Source: Sipunculus nudus (taxonomy: Eukaryota; Annelida; Sipuncula; Golfingiida; Sipunculidae). Taken from it: a DNA stretch of 64,000 nucleotides. The DNA is taken from NCBI GenBank assembly GCA_026874595.1, contig JAPPUL010000068.1, positions 695,001 to 759,000 of the forward strand. The letters are read 5' to 3'. Below, in pieces: positions 25,261 through 35,343 of the stretch (position 1 is the first letter of the stretch; each line of letters starts with the position of its first letter). The notes beneath the pieces were generated by a model. That model was not told the origin of the DNA. It saw only the letters and a list, made by a program, of their open reading frames with translations, and did not search any database. The translations under genes and the position numbers were made by a program.

Positions 25261-26331
25261 ATGTTACTACCATTTGAAAAACCGATTGGCGAACTTGAAG
25301 AGAAGATACAAGAATTAAAAGACATAATGGAAGTAGAATCAGATAAATCTGAAGAAGAGGAGCAGGAGGAGCAGGAGGAGGAAAAGGAGCAGGAGGAGGA
25401 AAAGGATAAGGCAAATGGCAAGAAAGTCAAAACAAGTAAACCAAAACCAAAACCTAAAAAAGCTCATTTCCCGGAGCTTGCAAAGCTTGAAGAGGAGAGA
25501 ATAAAGTTAATACAAAAGATATATAAAAATCTTAGTAGATGGCAGACGGTGCAAGTATCAAGACATCAAGCCAGACCTACATTCTTAGACTACACAAAAT
25601 TAATATTTAAAGACTTTATAGAACTGCATGGGGATCGTAGTTTTGGTGATGACAAAGCGATAGTGTGCGGCTTTGGATATCTTGAAGATGACAAATGTAT
25701 TCTTATAGGCCACCAAAAAGGAAAAGACATGAAAGACAATGTTGAACGTAATTTTGGGATGCCGCGACCTGAAGGGTATCGGAAGGCGCTTAGGATAATG
25801 GAGCTTGGCCAAAAATTCAACATACCAATAATAACCTTCATAGACACACCAGGAGCCTATCCTGGTATGGATGCAGAAGAAAGAGGACAAAGTGAGGCAA
25901 TAGCCAAAAACTTATTTCGCATGCCAACGCTTAGAGTTCCGATTATAAACGTAGTGATAGGAGAAGGTGGAAGTGGCGGGGCACTGGCACTTGGAACAGG
26001 AGATAAGGTTTTAATGCTCAAGTACTCAATATATTCTGTTATATCTCCTGAGGGCTGTGCTTCAATATTATGGAAAGATGCAAGTAAAGCAAGTGAGGCT
26101 GCCGAAACTCTTAAGCTTACTGCAACTGATCTTCTAGAGTTTAATATAATTGATGAGATAGTCGAAGAGCCGATTGGAGGGGCACATAGGAATCCGAATG
26201 AAACAGCTAATAATATTAAAATGACTCTTTTAAAGCATTTAAAAGAACTAAAGAAACTGTCAGTCAAACGAATGCTTGAAAAACGCTACTCGCGCAGAGT
26301 TGAGATAGGTGCATTCAAGAAAAAGAAATAA
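25261..26331 (+). CDS. accA: Acetyl-CoA carboxylase carboxyltransferase subunit alpha
   Basis: Transfers CO2 from biotin to acetyl-CoA together with AccD. 356 residues against ~319 in E. coli; the excess is an acidic low-complexity insert (about residues 28-66, EEEEQEEQEEEKEQEEEK) followed by a Lys/Pro stretch. Conserved blocks follow: HGDRSFGDDKAIV, GHQKGKDMKDNVERNFGMP, DTPGAYPGMDAEERGQSEAIA, GEGGSGGALALGTGDKVLML and SVISPEGCASILWKD. Converges with mlaF, 13 bases away. accD is not in the window. Confidence 0.96.
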   Translation: MLLPFEKPIGELEEKIQELKDIMEVESDKSEEEEQEEQEEEKEQEEEKDKANGKKVKTSKPKPKPKKAHFPELAKLEEERIKLIQKIYKNLSRWQTVQVSRHQARPTFLDYTKLIFKDFIELHGDRSFGDDKAIVCGFGYLEDDKCILIGHQKGKDMKDNVERNFGMPRPEGYRKALRIMELGQKFNIPIITFIDTPGAYPGMDAEERGQSEAIAKNLFRMPTLRVPIINVVIGEGGSGGALALGTGDKVLMLKYSIYSVISPEGCASILWKDASKASEAAETLKLTATDLLEFNIIDEIVEEPIGGAHRNPNETANNIKMTLLKHLKELKKLSVKRMLEKRYSRRVEIGAFKKKK

Positions 26332-26344
26332 GCCGTATAAGTCA

Positions 26345-27130
26345 TTATTGCCCTAAAGATGAGGCATTTATAAAAGCTCTTAGATGCTTATTTTTAGTAT
26401 TCTTGATATAAGTCGCATCTCCGCAAACAGCAATATAGCCATCATGCAAGAAAGCAAATCTATTTGCAACATTAAAGCCGCTTTGAAGATCATGAGTAAC
26501 GACTAATGAAGCAAGGTTTAATTCCTTTTGCAAATCTAAAATAAGGTCATTTATAATGCCTACAACCAAAGGATCAAGCCCGGTAGTAGGCTCATCGTAA
26601 AGCATAATCTTTGGATTCATGACAATTGCACGGGCTAAGGCTACTCTCTTTTGGATGCCCATACTAAGCTCACTAATCATATAATCTGCTACACTCTTAT
26701 CAAGTCCAACCAAAGCCAGCTTCTCATCTACAATATAATTGAGCTTTTTAGGGGATAGCTTTTTTCTAATTAATGGAAATGTAATATTAGAGCCTACGTT
26801 AAGGGAATCAAACAAAGCTGAACCTTGAAATAAAATACCTATATCTTCTCGTATAGAAGCAGCACGACGCCCCGTTAAAGCAAGTACATCAACTCCTGAA
26901 ATAGTAATAGAACCGCTTGTGGGCCTTATAAGTCCTACTATACTTTTTAATAATACGCTCTTACCAGAACCACTTGCTCCCAAAACAACCATCGTCTGCC
27001 CATGAAGCAATTCTAAATTAAGACGCTCATGTACGACCTTATCATTTAATATCGTTTTTAGATCTTCAACAATAATTGCAGGTGACGCTTTGCCTTTGTC
27101 TTTATTTTGATCTTTATATGTCAAAATCAC
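26345..27130 (-). CDS. MlaF-type ABC transporter ATPase (phospholipid transport)
   Basis: 261 residues. Walker A GASGSGKSVLLKSIVGL, Q-loop LFQGSALFDSLNVGSNITFPL (typical of MlaF/Ttg2A), signature LSMGIQKRVALARAI, Walker B IMLYDEPTTGLDPL and H-loop VTHD. The MlaFEDB complex moves phospholipids between the membranes of diderms. The usual permease (mlaE) and MCE-domain (mlaD) partners are not adjacent. Instead its ATG overlaps by four bases (ATGA) the stop of an ECF sigma factor gene, so the two are co-translated. Signature LSMGIQ departs from the common LSGGM. Confidence 0.85.
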   Translation of the reverse strand: MILTYKDQNKDKGKASPAIIVEDLKTILNDKVVHERLNLELLHGQTMVVLGASGSGKSVLLKSIVGLIRPTSGSITISGVDVLALTGRRAASIREDIGILFQGSALFDSLNVGSNITFPLIRKKLSPKKLNYIVDEKLALVGLDKSVADYMISELSMGIQKRVALARAIVMNPKIMLYDEPTTGLDPLVVGIINDLILDLQKELNLASLVVTHDLQSGFNVANRFAFLHDGYIAVCGDATYIKNTKNKHLRAFINASSLGQ

Positions 27131-27672
27131 TTAATATGCTTTCTTAAAAGCTTTCTACCACGATATAACCGAGACCTCACTGTCCCAATAGGACATTCAA
27201 GCAACTTAGCTATATCATTATACGGATAACAATGAATATCAGCAAGAATAACAACATCTCTATATTTTTGAGGTATTATATCTAGTGCCTTCTTAACTTC
27301 CATTTTAAAGATATTGCTTAAAATCGCCTTCTCAGGATCTCCATAGCTTATATTGCTTGGCACCTCGCATTTAATATCACTTTCAAGATACAAATCTAAA
27401 GACTTTACCATATTATGCTTTCTATTTTGTTTATAACGATTAATAAAGGTATTACGCATAATTCGAAAAAGCCATGCCTTACAATCGGTCTGTGTTTTGA
27501 ATTTGTGAAAGAAACGATATCCTCGCAGCAAAGTATCCTGCAAAAGATCATCAGCTTCATTAGAATCAACGGCAAGGTGCCTTGCAAGACTCCTTAGAGG
27601 AACAACATGCTGTAAACATTCTATTTCAAAATGAATTGAACTTTTCTTGCTATGAGAGGCAGAAGCTATCAT
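27127..27672 (-). CDS. RNA polymerase ECF sigma factor
   Basis: 181 residues. Region 2 (about 25-95) has EADDLLQDTLLRGYRFFHKF and CKAWLFRIMRNTFINRYK. Region 4 (about 125-181) has ALDIIPQKYRDVVILADIH and the helix-turn-helix YNDIAKLLECPIGTVRSRLYRGRKLLRKH. Classical ECF (sigma-E-like) architecture without extra domains. No anti-sigma gene is adjacent; the next gene, overlapping by four bases, is mlaF. It is divergent from ribE with 135 bases between the starts. Confidence 0.93.
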   Translation of the reverse strand: MIASASHSKKSSIHFEIECLQHVVPLRSLARHLAVDSNEADDLLQDTLLRGYRFFHKFKTQTDCKAWLFRIMRNTFINRYKQNRKHNMVKSLDLYLESDIKCEVPSNISYGDPEKAILSNIFKMEVKKALDIIPQKYRDVVILADIHCYPYNDIAKLLECPIGTVRSRLYRGRKLLRKHIK

Positions 27673-27807
27673 AATGGTTAAAATTTAAATAATTTAGTAT
27701 GTATTGTCAATATAAATATAACTCGGCAAAAATAATTAGTATATTGAATTAGATTAGTATATTGCATTAAAGCTTTAATCTTTAAAAAGTATAATTTGGC
27801 AAATATT

Positions 27808-28446
27808 ATGTTTACAGGAATAATAAGTGAGCTTGGGAAAGTAAAAGAGTGTGTTTATGCCAAACAGCAGGGTAAAATACTAAAAATAGCCTGCACAGAT
27901 ACGCTTTATGATATAAAGCTTGGAGACAGCGTTTCAATAAATGGTGTTTGTCAAAGTGTAATAGCATATACAAATAAAGACTTTTGTGTATACGCATCAA
28001 AGCACACATTATCGCTAACTAATTTAAAAGAGCTAAAAGTAAATGATTTTGTAAACCTGGAAAGGCCGCTGCGTCCCCAAGATCATATGGACGGACATAT
28101 AGTTCAGGGCCATGTAGACGGGACAGGAGTCATAGAGGAGTTTTCACATCAAAGTGGCTATCTTTTAATATCAGCAAGTGCTAACATTCTAAAGTATATG
28201 GTAGAACAAGGGTCAGTGGCTGTAGATGGTATAAGCTTGACAATAAATCACTTGAAAGCCAAGCAGTTTGGCCTTAGTATAATCCCAATATCACTTGAAA
28301 ATACAAATCTAAAATTCCGCCGTGTAAAAGAAGTAGTTAACATAGAGGTAGATATATTTGCAAAATACATATCAAAATTCTTGGAAAACAAAGAAACAGA
28401 TAATAAGCTAACGCTTAAGACATTAGGTGAGAATGGTTTTATATAA
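27808..28446 (+). CDS. ribE: Riboflavin synthase alpha chain
   Basis: Dismutates two lumazines to riboflavin. About 212 residues from the ATG at 27808, which gives the canonical start MFTGIISELGKV; an upstream in-frame TTG would add four residues. Two lumazine-binding repeats: the first around LGDSVSINGVCQSVI, the second around GHVDGTGVIEEF and GSVAVDGISLTIN, with LERPLRPQDHMDGHIVQGH linking them. No FMN riboswitch is visible upstream. Tail-to-tail with the glycosyltransferase gene. Confidence 0.95.
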   Translation: MFTGIISELGKVKECVYAKQQGKILKIACTDTLYDIKLGDSVSINGVCQSVIAYTNKDFCVYASKHTLSLTNLKELKVNDFVNLERPLRPQDHMDGHIVQGHVDGTGVIEEFSHQSGYLLISASANILKYMVEQGSVAVDGISLTINHLKAKQFGLSIIPISLENTNLKFRRVKEVVNIEVDIFAKYISKFLENKETDNKLTLKTLGENGFI

Positions 28447-28465
28447 ACGCTATAGGATTTAAGAT

Positions 28466-29797
28466 TTAAAGGAACGCCCTTCTTATTTTTTTAAAAAGCC
28501 CATAAAACAAGAGTGCATAAAATATGAAATACTCTATAATGAGTATGTAAATACTCTCATTCCATATGGTCTTATTTGAATCATAATAAGTAATAAGAAT
28601 TTGGTAAGATAGAAAAGAAAAGCCACTAAGGATTATAAAAGCATTAGAAAGGTATGGGCTTTTATGGTATGAGAGTGTTATTAGAGGCAATAAGCTTATA
28701 AGATACCAAGGATATAAAACGGGGCTTAATATGGTTAAGGCGCCAATTGTAATAAACATTAAATGCGAAAGCTCAAATGTTTTAGCTTTAAAAAGATAAA
28801 GCGTTGAAATTATAGTTATAAAGATAAGTCCTAAAACATACCTTGAATATTTAGTTATGTAGTCAAATATTTTAAACAAAGGGGAATTAAACTCCCAATA
28901 GATGGAATAATTTTTAAGGGCAAAGAATATATTGTCGTCGTAATAGGCTATATAAAATGCGACAATAATAAAGAAGTATAGTAAGATACCTTTATAAATT
29001 TGTCTAAGCGGATGACGGATTAAATAAAGGGGTACAAATAAAAGAGCAAAATACTTAGTTAAAGTAAGGAGAGCCAAAGCGGCCAAAGAAAGATTATAAT
29101 ACTTTTTAGAATAAAGGAATATGGTAAGAAGGCTTAAGAAAGCCAAAATACTTTCGGTGTGAACGTTGTTATAAATTTCTATAAAGATTAAGGGACTAAA
29201 AGCATATATGGGAAGAAGAAAGATACTTGTGTTTTCAGTTTTAAGCAAAGCTATAAGAAGGGTAAGAGTAAAAAGCTCAAAAGCAACGACAATAATCTTG
29301 ATACCGAATATAGAAGGGTTTAAGCTATACCCGAGATAAAAGAGTAGCTGAAGGAAGGGCCCATAAACAGTAGGGACATGTTTATGGTTTATATTTTGAT
29401 AAACTTCAAACTGTTTAAGATGTTCAATGGGAAAATCCTTTGGGGCATAAGAATAAGGATTAAAGCCATAATACTGCGTCATACCATCCCAAACGAAGCG
29501 ATAAACATCATCTGATAGTATTGGAATGTGATAAAAGTCATATATTAAAAAGAGTGTTCTTAAAGCCAGTGCACTAAATACAATTAGAAAATACAAGAGC
29601 TTTTTATTTTGTATTAAACTGTTTTTCTTAAAAAGATTTAGTCTTAAAACGATTGCATAATAGATTAAAAATGTGCTTATAAAAGCAAAAAATATGTAAT
29701 AAGCGTTTTGTGCTAGTAGGTTTAAGGAATATACATTAGCAATAGATTGAACCAAAACAAAAAAAGAGAAGAAGAGGATAGCACTAAGAAAATACAT
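28466..29797 (-). CDS. Polytopic glycosyltransferase, GT-C superfamily
   Basis: 443 residues, about ten to twelve hydrophobic segments. The conserved extracytoplasmic loop LSDDVYRFVWDG (about 93-104), then GFNPYSYAPKDFP and HVPTVYGPFLQL, match the Asp-rich loop of polyprenyl-phosphate-dependent mannosyl/glucosyltransferases (GT87/DUF2029-like). It would add a sugar to a lipid or protein on the periplasmic side. The sugar and acceptor are unknown. The coding strand is pyrimidine-rich as for a membrane protein. It sits between ribE and the second HU gene. Confidence 0.75.
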   Translation of the reverse strand: MYFLSAILFFSFFVLVQSIANVYSLNLLAQNAYYIFFAFISTFLIYYAIVLRLNLFKKNSLIQNKKLLYFLIVFSALALRTLFLIYDFYHIPILSDDVYRFVWDGMTQYYGFNPYSYAPKDFPIEHLKQFEVYQNINHKHVPTVYGPFLQLLFYLGYSLNPSIFGIKIIVVAFELFTLTLLIALLKTENTSIFLLPIYAFSPLIFIEIYNNVHTESILAFLSLLTIFLYSKKYYNLSLAALALLTLTKYFALLFVPLYLIRHPLRQIYKGILLYFFIIVAFYIAYYDDNIFFALKNYSIYWEFNSPLFKIFDYITKYSRYVLGLIFITIISTLYLFKAKTFELSHLMFITIGALTILSPVLYPWYLISLLPLITLSYHKSPYLSNAFIILSGFSFLSYQILITYYDSNKTIWNESIYILIIEYFIFYALLFYGLFKKIRRAFL

Positions 29798-29823
29798 AAT
29801 CCTCCTTATCGTATATGAAGAAG

Positions 29824-30108
29824 CTATTTGACAGTTAATTTCTTAATCATTTTCAATTCTTTACCTGGTTGAAAATAAGGAACTTTGTGTTCAGGGACAA
29901 TAAGTCTTTGATTAGTTTTAAGGTTACGGGCAGTACGTTGTTTTCTAGTTCTAAGGCCGAAAGTGCCAAAGCCACGAAAATAAACGGTCTTACCCTGCAT
30001 GATATTACTTTTCAAAGTCTTAAACAAAAGTAAAAGCATTTCATCAGCCTCTTTTCTTGAAAGGCCCGTACCGGAACATATCTCTTGAACAATATCTGAA
30101 CGAGTCAT
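29824..30108 (-). CDS. HU/IHF-family DNA-binding protein (copy 2)
   Basis: 94 residues, the normal HU length. MTRSDIVQEICSGTGLSRKEADEM, then VYFRGFGTFGLRTRKQRTARNL and VPYFQPGKELKMIKK. Same start and arm sequence style as the copy at 20241-20576, but without its basic tail, so an ancient duplication. It lies just upstream of the glycosyltransferase on the same strand. Confidence 0.93.
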   Translation of the reverse strand: MTRSDIVQEICSGTGLSRKEADEMLLLLFKTLKSNIMQGKTVYFRGFGTFGLRTRKQRTARNLKTNQRLIVPEHKVPYFQPGKELKMIKKLTVK

Positions 30109-30430
30109 TCTAAATACCCCCTCTAAATATTAGAATAAAGTTTTGTTTAACTTGTAAGCACAAAAATTGTAAACCTTACAAACTCCCAAATTACATTTTA
30201 AAATAAGCACTCCTAAAATTAGGCATAGCGTATACTATCTATTAACCCGTCAAAGCCAATATCAAAATAAAAAAGGGACAAAGTATGTGCAAGGCAATGA
30301 TAGATATTGCAATTTAGCAATGAATTAAGGATATAAAAAAATAGTTGATAAGGGCAGTATAAAATGATACTATTTGAGCAATATGAAAGTTTATTAAAGA
30401 AAGCATTACAAGATAACGGGGCAAAAAGAT
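30109..30430. other. Gap between HU copy 2 and EF-G2
   Basis: 322 bases between divergent genes. It is AT-rich. A short open frame at about 30364 runs out of frame into EF-G2 and has no convincing features. No repeat, RNA gene or strong promoter match is evident. Confidence 0.5.
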
Positions 30431-32521
30431 ATGATAAAGGAGTACACGCCAGAGAATATAAGAAATATAAGTATAATAGGACATGGTGGAGTTGGAAAAA
30501 CAACATTAATAGAACACGCATTATACATATCTAAAGCAATAGAGGACATGGGGACAATTGAGGAAGGAACAACGGTCTCAGACTTTGAAGAAGAGGAGAT
30601 AACTCACAAATTGTCAGTTCACAATTCCTTAAGTTATACAAAGTATCTAGATACGAAACTAAATTTGATAGACACGCCAGGCATGCCAGATTTTGTAGGA
30701 GAGGTACGAGCAGCGCTTCGAGTAAGTGAGGGGGCATTGGTTGTGGTAGATAGCGTTGAGGGGATGCAGATGGGGACCAAAAAGATATGGCAATATGCGG
30801 ATGAATATCAGGTTCCGCGAATAATATTTGTAAATAAGCTAGATAAAGAAGATAGTGTATTTGATAAACTGCTTGAGAAGCTAAGGAGCCAGCTTGAATT
30901 TAAAATAGTTCCGATAGAGCTGCCTATAGGGGAAGGAGAAGGTTTTAAAGGAATAATAGATTTGGTGAGCATGAAGGCACTTTATCCTAATGAGAGTGGG
31001 AGTGGGGTTAATATAAAAGACATACCTGAATCTGATATAAAGCGTGCAAAGAAATATAGAGAAGAGCTTGGGGACATTGTAGCAGATATAGATGAGAAGT
31101 TAGTTAACAAGGTATTAAGCGGCGAGGCATTAACCAACGAAGAAATATTACAAGGGATAATGGAATTAACTCAAAGTTTTAAGATAGTGCCATTGATATG
31201 CGGTTCTGCAAAGGAATCGATAGGAATACTAACCTTACTAAAGATGATGGTAAGATTCTTGCCATCGCCAATATTTGTGGGAGAAACAATAGGCTACAAC
31301 CCAAAAGACATGAATGAGTTAGTAGCAAGAGAACCTTTAATTGACGGGCCGCTTGCTGCTTTTGTATATAAAACACGTATAGACCAGTATTCAGGGAAGT
31401 TCAGTTACTTTAGAATGCGTTCGGGAACTCTTAAAAAAGATGATGTTATTTTAAACCCGCGTACAGGTGAAAAAGAAAAGATTTTGCATATATACAGTAT
31501 AATGGGAAACAAGCAAATAGAAGTACCTAAGATAATAGCAGGCGACATGGGAGCTATCGGTAAACTTGATAATATTCAAACAGGAGACACTTTGTCTGAT
31601 TTGCAAGACACAATAATGCTCCCTCCGTTAAAATTACCAAGTCCAATATATTTCAAATCAGTACAATCTGATAACAAAGCTAATACAGAAAAGATGATAA
31701 CTACATTCAATAGACTAGAAGAAGAGGACCCGACATTTAAAGTTCAATATGATGAGCAAACAAAGGAAACGATAATAGGCGGGATGGGAGAAACTCAAGT
31801 TAAAATATTAATTAATAAAGTAGAAAAGAAAAACAATTTAAAGGTCAAGATAAACGAACCACAAATAGCATACAAAGAGACAATAAAAGCTAAAGCAGAA
31901 TCTAAATACAAGCATAAGAAACAAACTGGTGGGCATGGGCAATATGGTGAAGTATATTTACGTCTTGAACCTTTGGGAGATGGTAAACACTTTGAATTTA
32001 TAAATAATATAGTTGGAGGTGCAATTCCAAAGAATTATATACCTGGTGTAGAAAAAGGCATTTTAGAGGCTATGGCTCACGGTATACTTGCTTCATATCC
32101 TGTGACAGGAGTAAAGGTAACGCTTTATGATGGAACATTTCATTCTGTAGACTCATCTGAACTTGCCTTTAAAGTAGCAGGTTTTCATGCTATGAAACTT
32201 GCATTAGAAAATGCAAGGCCTATTTTGCTTGAACCAATCGCTAACTTAGAGATAGATACGTCAGAAGAGCTTGTTGGGACTATCATGGGAGATATTCAAG
32301 GACGACGGGGGAAAATAATTAAAATAGATACTAACAAAAAAGAACATCAGATGATAAACGCTAAGGTTCCATATGTCGAACTTGCTAATTATGCTACCGA
32401 ATTTAGATCTTTAACCAAAGACCAAGCTACCTTTTCAATAACTCCTTCTCATTATGAACCTCTTGTTGGAAAGCTTGCTGAGCAAATTATAAATACTAAA
32501 AACTTGAGTGTAGAAACATAA
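30431..32521 (+). CDS. Elongation factor G-like GTPase (EF-G2 type)
   Basis: 696 residues, all five EF-G domains. G1 is GHGGVGKTTL, the form typical of EF-G-like/EF-G2 proteins rather than GHIDAGKTT of canonical EF-G. G3 is DTPGMPDF and G4 is NKLD. Domain IV includes QTGGHGQYGEVYLRLEPL and domain V ends with GDIQGRRGKI and ATFSITPSHYEPL. EF-G2 relatives bind ribosomes with GTP and may assist translocation or recycling under special conditions. No ribosomal protein genes flank it, which also argues against the main str-operon fusA. Confidence 0.9.
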   Translation: MIKEYTPENIRNISIIGHGGVGKTTLIEHALYISKAIEDMGTIEEGTTVSDFEEEEITHKLSVHNSLSYTKYLDTKLNLIDTPGMPDFVGEVRAALRVSEGALVVVDSVEGMQMGTKKIWQYADEYQVPRIIFVNKLDKEDSVFDKLLEKLRSQLEFKIVPIELPIGEGEGFKGIIDLVSMKALYPNESGSGVNIKDIPESDIKRAKKYREELGDIVADIDEKLVNKVLSGEALTNEEILQGIMELTQSFKIVPLICGSAKESIGILTLLKMMVRFLPSPIFVGETIGYNPKDMNELVAREPLIDGPLAAFVYKTRIDQYSGKFSYFRMRSGTLKKDDVILNPRTGEKEKILHIYSIMGNKQIEVPKIIAGDMGAIGKLDNIQTGDTLSDLQDTIMLPPLKLPSPIYFKSVQSDNKANTEKMITTFNRLEEEDPTFKVQYDEQTKETIIGGMGETQVKILINKVEKKNNLKVKINEPQIAYKETIKAKAESKYKHKKQTGGHGQYGEVYLRLEPLGDGKHFEFINNIVGGAIPKNYIPGVEKGILEAMAHGILASYPVTGVKVTLYDGTFHSVDSSELAFKVAGFHAMKLALENARPILLEPIANLEIDTSEELVGTIMGDIQGRRGKIIKIDTNKKEHQMINAKVPYVELANYATEFRSLTKDQATFSITPSHYEPLVGKLAEQIINTKNLSVET

Positions 32522-32551
32522 TAAAAACATAATAAAAACCTTTTAACACTT

Positions 32552-35263
32552 TTAGTTATTCTTGCTCTCTACTACCGATATCACATATTTATCTGTAAAA
32601 TATTTGTTGGCTACTCGCTTTATGTCTTCTTTTGTTACGCTTTGTAGTTTCTTTAAAAGTTCATTATGAAAATTATACCCAAACCCAAGCTGTTCATTTA
32701 ACGCTGCCGTTCTTAATTGCCCATCAAGTGTCTCAAGCCCCTTTGTTATACGACCTATTGCACTGTTTTTTGCAAGCTCAAGCTCTTCGTTACTAATACC
32801 ATTCTCTCGTACGCTCTTTATATTTCTAAACATACCCGAAATTGCACGCTCCTTTTTATCCGGCTCTGTCCCTATGTAAAATACAAATACTCCATAATCC
32901 TTCTTGGATTGATAAAAGCCGCCTGTTGCATAAGCAAGGCCTTCTTGTCCTCGTAAATCTACAAATAATCGACTGCCTATCCCTGAAAATATGTGTCCCA
33001 GCAAGCTAAGTGCATAGGAATCAATATCTTTATAGCTTGGGCAATCGTACATTATCTTTACTATTGACTGCTTCCTTTTCTCTTTTACGTAATATGTCTC
33101 TTTTTTGTTCTTAGAAATCGCTTCAGGCTTTAATACATTGTCTTTAAAAGTCCCTTCTCTTCTTAAAAAGTTATACTTACTCTCTTTTCCACCAGAGAAT
33201 AACTTTATAAGCTTTTCTTCATCTATATCTCCAAATATCGATAAGACTAGGTTATTGGGCCTTATAAGTCCCTCATACAATCTCTTTAAGCTGCTTCCCT
33301 TTATTTTCTTTATACTCTCCGTAGTCCCCAAACCATCATAGCCATAGGACCTATCCTTATAACGTACCTTTCTTAGGTGATAGCGACTTGCTCGCCATAT
33401 ATCGTCATCCCTTGTCCCTATATCGTATAAGATGTCTTTACGCTCTTTTTCTACCTCTTCTTTACTAAAACTTGCATTAGATAAAATATCTAGTAAAAGC
33501 TCAAATATCTCATCACTATAGCCTTTTAAAAAACTCCCGCTTATATACGATAAGGAATCGCTACTTGAGGCGCTTATATGACCTCCTGTGTCCTCTACTA
33601 GCTTCGCTATCTCTAGTGCGCTTTTTGTCTTTGTTCCTTTTAGGATTGTGCTATATAGAAAATTATATATACCTTGGCTCTCTTTTGTCTCATTTAAATA
33701 CCCTCCCGCAAATACTGCACCAAATGATACCATTGGAATACTACTATCTTTCTTTAATAAAAGCTTTATCCCATTTTGTAAATCTATACTCTTTATCTGC
33801 CCTCTCCCTTCTCTATCCTTCTTTACCCCCTCACTTACCTTTTCTCTACTCCCTATCGGGGCAAGAATTACTACGTTTTCACGTTCCTTTCGCAAATACT
33901 CCCTTGCCACCCGTACTACATCTTCTGCTTTTACCTCCTGAACCTTTTCTACGTACCTTTTATAATAATTTATATCTCCTAGAAATTCTCCAAGCCCAAG
34001 ACTTGATGCATAGCCTCCCAATGTCTGCATCCGCTTTATATAACTAAGTAATACCCCTTGCTTGGCTCGCTTAAGCTCTTCTTTTCCTACTCCTTGCTTT
34101 ACCCTTTCTATCTCTTCTCTTATCGCTTGTTCGCTCTTTTGTAAATCCTTATAGCTAAGTTCACTATGAATACTAAATATCCCCTTATATGATGGCGTCC
34201 ACGACGAGGCGTATATCTCCTTCACTAAACCTTTTGTATCTTTTACTCCTGTGTATAATCTTGACGTCTTGCCTCCCCCAAGTATTATCTCAAGTACATC
34301 AAGTGCATATACATCTTCGTCTAATGCATCTACGCTCGGATAGGCCATCACCATATTCGTCGTTGTTATCCCTGTTTCTCTATAAGTTTTTCGGGCTGCC
34401 TTTTGTTTCGGCTCCCTTGGAATATACAAGGACGGTAACTTCTTTCGCTTAAATGTTTTAAACTCCTTTCTAACACCTTCTTGGGCTTCTTGTAAATCAA
34501 AATCTCCCACTATTACCAATATCATATTATTTGGGGTGTACATTGTACTATAGTAGTCTAATATATCTTGCTTTTTAAGACCCTTAAATAAAGGCCTGTA
34601 GCCTATAACCGGATATCTATAATGATGCTTCTTATATACCGTCTCCATTAGTGTTTTCCATAATATCCGCCTGGGATTGTCATCTCCCATGTTTATCTCT
34701 TTTAATATCACCTCCTTTTCTATCTTTAAATCCTCATCATCAAACAAAGAGCCCATTATCATCTCAGATAGCGCTTCTAAGGCTTTGTCAAAATACTTCT
34801 TCCTTACCGTGAAATGATATACCGTCCGGTCATATGTTGTATACGCATTCGCATCTGAACCTCCCATCGAGCGTATCGCATTGTAATATCCTTCCTTGCC
34901 CTTGAATAGCTTAGTCCGCTTGCCAAGCATATGTTCAAAATAATGTGATAAGCCTGTTCCCATATTCTCTCCTTCTGTTATCGAACCTGCTCGAACCCAC
35001 ATCTGCATCGATACCATCGGGATGTTACGCTTTTGTTTAAGTATAACCACAAGCCCATTGTCAAGTACAAGCCGCCTTGTCCCTTCTTCATTTTCTAAAC
35101 TATATAATGTATCATCTGCTTTTGAAGCTGCCTCACTCTTTGCATTTGCAGCTACTACTCTCTTATTCACTTTTGTCCCTTCTTCCATAATATTACTATA
35201 TCCTCTGTCATAAAGTATTGTCATTAGTAAGCTCATTATAATTGCAAGCCTTATATAACCCAT
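32552..35263 (-). CDS. Exported M16 family zinc protease, two-domain
   Basis: 903 residues with a signal peptide or N-terminal anchor. The N-terminal M16 domain holds the inverted zinc motif H107-Y-F-E-H111 (LSHYFEHMLGKRTKLF), and the downstream metal-ligand helix includes EKEVILKEINMGDDNPRR. The second half (about 480-900) repeats the fold (NGIKLLLKKDSSIPMVSFGAVFAGG) but lacks the HxxEH, as is normal for processing-peptidase-like pairs. Probably degrades peptides in the periplasm. A ribosome site aggag precedes the ATG, and ubiX lies 80 bases upstream on the same strand. Confidence 0.92.
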   Translation of the reverse strand: MGYIRLAIIMSLLMTILYDRGYSNIMEEGTKVNKRVVAANAKSEAASKADDTLYSLENEEGTRRLVLDNGLVVILKQKRNIPMVSMQMWVRAGSITEGENMGTGLSHYFEHMLGKRTKLFKGKEGYYNAIRSMGGSDANAYTTYDRTVYHFTVRKKYFDKALEALSEMIMGSLFDDEDLKIEKEVILKEINMGDDNPRRILWKTLMETVYKKHHYRYPVIGYRPLFKGLKKQDILDYYSTMYTPNNMILVIVGDFDLQEAQEGVRKEFKTFKRKKLPSLYIPREPKQKAARKTYRETGITTTNMVMAYPSVDALDEDVYALDVLEIILGGGKTSRLYTGVKDTKGLVKEIYASSWTPSYKGIFSIHSELSYKDLQKSEQAIREEIERVKQGVGKEELKRAKQGVLLSYIKRMQTLGGYASSLGLGEFLGDINYYKRYVEKVQEVKAEDVVRVAREYLRKERENVVILAPIGSREKVSEGVKKDREGRGQIKSIDLQNGIKLLLKKDSSIPMVSFGAVFAGGYLNETKESQGIYNFLYSTILKGTKTKSALEIAKLVEDTGGHISASSSDSLSYISGSFLKGYSDEIFELLLDILSNASFSKEEVEKERKDILYDIGTRDDDIWRASRYHLRKVRYKDRSYGYDGLGTTESIKKIKGSSLKRLYEGLIRPNNLVLSIFGDIDEEKLIKLFSGGKESKYNFLRREGTFKDNVLKPEAISKNKKETYYVKEKRKQSIVKIMYDCPSYKDIDSYALSLLGHIFSGIGSRLFVDLRGQEGLAYATGGFYQSKKDYGVFVFYIGTEPDKKERAISGMFRNIKSVRENGISNEELELAKNSAIGRITKGLETLDGQLRTAALNEQLGFGYNFHNELLKKLQSVTKEDIKRVANKYFTDKYVISVVESKNN

Positions 35264-35343
35264 AATCTATCTCCTATATATTTTATTAAAATAACCCTAG
35301 TATAATAAATTTTAACTGCTACGTAAATGCTTATGACATAATA

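Noticed and set aside
27673-27807. FMN riboswitch before ribE
   Set aside because: None of the conserved RFN-element blocks are visible; the stretch is AT-rich and short.
30219-30521. 100-residue minus-strand frame between HU copy 2 and EF-G2
   Set aside because: Overlaps the EF-G2 P-loop region, composition like random AT-rich DNA, no start signals.
30431-32521. Canonical translocase fusA
   Set aside because: G1 motif GHGGVGKT and isolated location fit EF-G2-type proteins better than the main EF-G.
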